The translations under genes and the position numbers were made by a program. Of a stretch of 64,000 nt of DNA, positions 63,870 to 64,000 are shown one piece after another; within the stretch, counting starts at the first letter, position 1; each line of letters starts with the position of its first letter. A model generated the notes under the pieces. It had not been told where the DNA came from, ran no database searches, and was given only the letters and a program-made list of their open reading frames with translations. Where the stretch lies: positions 62,001 to 126,000 of the forward strand of contig JAEWMY010000054.1 of NCBI GenBank assembly GCA_023393015.1. The letters run 5' to 3'. This stretch comes from Spirochaetota bacterium (GTDB lineage Bacteria; Spirochaetota; Spirochaetia; Treponematales; Treponemataceae).

Positions 63870-64000
63870 TTATCGTGCCCCTTTCCCAGTCGCGACTACT
63901 CCAATTGTCCTGAAAATCAGCCATATGTCAAGCCACAGGGACCAGTTCTGGATGTAATAGGAATCGAACGCGACTCGTTCCGCATAGTCGGTGTCCGAGC
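63870..64000 (-). CDS. Bacterial sugar transferase, C-terminal end only
   Basis: The last 43 codons of a minus-strand gene that continues beyond the window. The readable sequence contains FDSYYIQNWSLWLDIWLIFR followed by a TGKGAR ending, the hallmark C-terminus of undecaprenyl-phosphate sugar phosphotransferases (WbaP/PglC/EpsL type) that begin exopolysaccharide or O-unit synthesis. Stop at 63872–63870, six bases before the next gene. Confidence 0.85.
   Translation of the reverse strand, partial: SDTDYAERVAFDSYYIQNWSLWLDIWLIFRTIGVVATGKGAR

Overview
This 64 kb window is a gene-dense, high-G+C stretch of bacterial chromosome, best explained as a spirochaete of the Treponema lineage. The evidence is a FlgF–FlgG–rod-binding-protein cluster, a eukaryotic-type hexokinase, a CHASE2 adenylate cyclase, a tlyC-like CBS gene in a phoH–pgpH–ybeY–tlyC run, an LptD-like protein directly after uvrA, a Lol-type ABC operon, and spirochaetal lipoprotein and Omp85-like proteins. 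The species-level assignment is inference. No insertion sequence, prophage, integrase, att site or CRISPR array was seen. The content is mostly core genome with small lineage-specific envelope and signalling genes.

Layout. 1–6.5 kb: 3' end of rpsA, a GAF/sigma-54 activator, a TPR membrane protein, a CHASE2 adenylate cyclase, a terminator-like hairpin and a lipoprotein. 6.5–12.9 kb: tRNA-Val with its own promoter and terminator, then uvrA–lptD. 12.9–19.4 kb: phoH–pgpH–ybeY–tlyC–TPR, mostly overlapping by a few bases. 19.4–25.5 kb: a converging Fn3-like secreted protein; then rightward an orphan Cas2-like protein, prfB with a programmed +1 frameshift, a degenerate receiver, a PEGA protein, ftsY and a YD-like protein. 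25.5–34.3 kb: lolC–lolD–lolE, then mcsA–mcsB–clpC without ctsR, then avtA. 34.3–43.4 kb: glgC (minus), divergent mrfA–mrfB–hrpB, and a converging pabB–pabC fusion. 43.5–49.5 kb: flgF–flgG–flgJ-like, hexokinase, a PilZ protein and a HEAT-repeat protein. 49.5–54.8 kb: comEC-like, rsmA, yggS, a membrane protein and two RluA-family synthases. 54.8–59.9 kb: folC (minus) divergent from murC–yicC–cmk-like–mutY-like. 59.9–64 kb: tRNA-Gly, a hybrid histidine kinase, and a leftward envelope operon (sugar transferase end, two exported proteins).

Genes that work together: UvrA, MrfA/MrfB and the MutY-like glycosylase cover DNA repair. McsA/McsB/ClpC form the arginine-phosphorylation quality-control system. 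LolCDE-type genes, LptD-like, FtsY, the Omp85-like barrel and several exported TPR/PEGA/HEAT proteins build the envelope. Adenylate cyclase, PgpH (c-di-AMP) and PilZ (c-di-GMP) represent three nucleotide second-messenger systems. PabBC and FolC belong to folate synthesis.

The most striking unannotated pattern is regulatory. At six unlinked or divergent genes (uvrA, the Cas2-like gene, mrfA, pabBC, murC and folC) a sigma-70-type -10 box ends only 5–7 nt before the start codon with no usable ribosome-binding site, predicting leaderless mRNAs. Other points of note are an orphan Cas2-fold protein, a tRNA-Gly whose acceptor stem is extended by a perfect 10-bp leader/trailer duplex ending in a U tract, an apparent sigma-28 promoter before flgF, and a ctsR-less mcsAB–clpC operon. 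I found no clear candidate for an entirely new multi-gene system. No gene-free stretch longer than 300 bases exists; the largest gaps (6515–6734 and 59921–60161) hold the tRNA genes.
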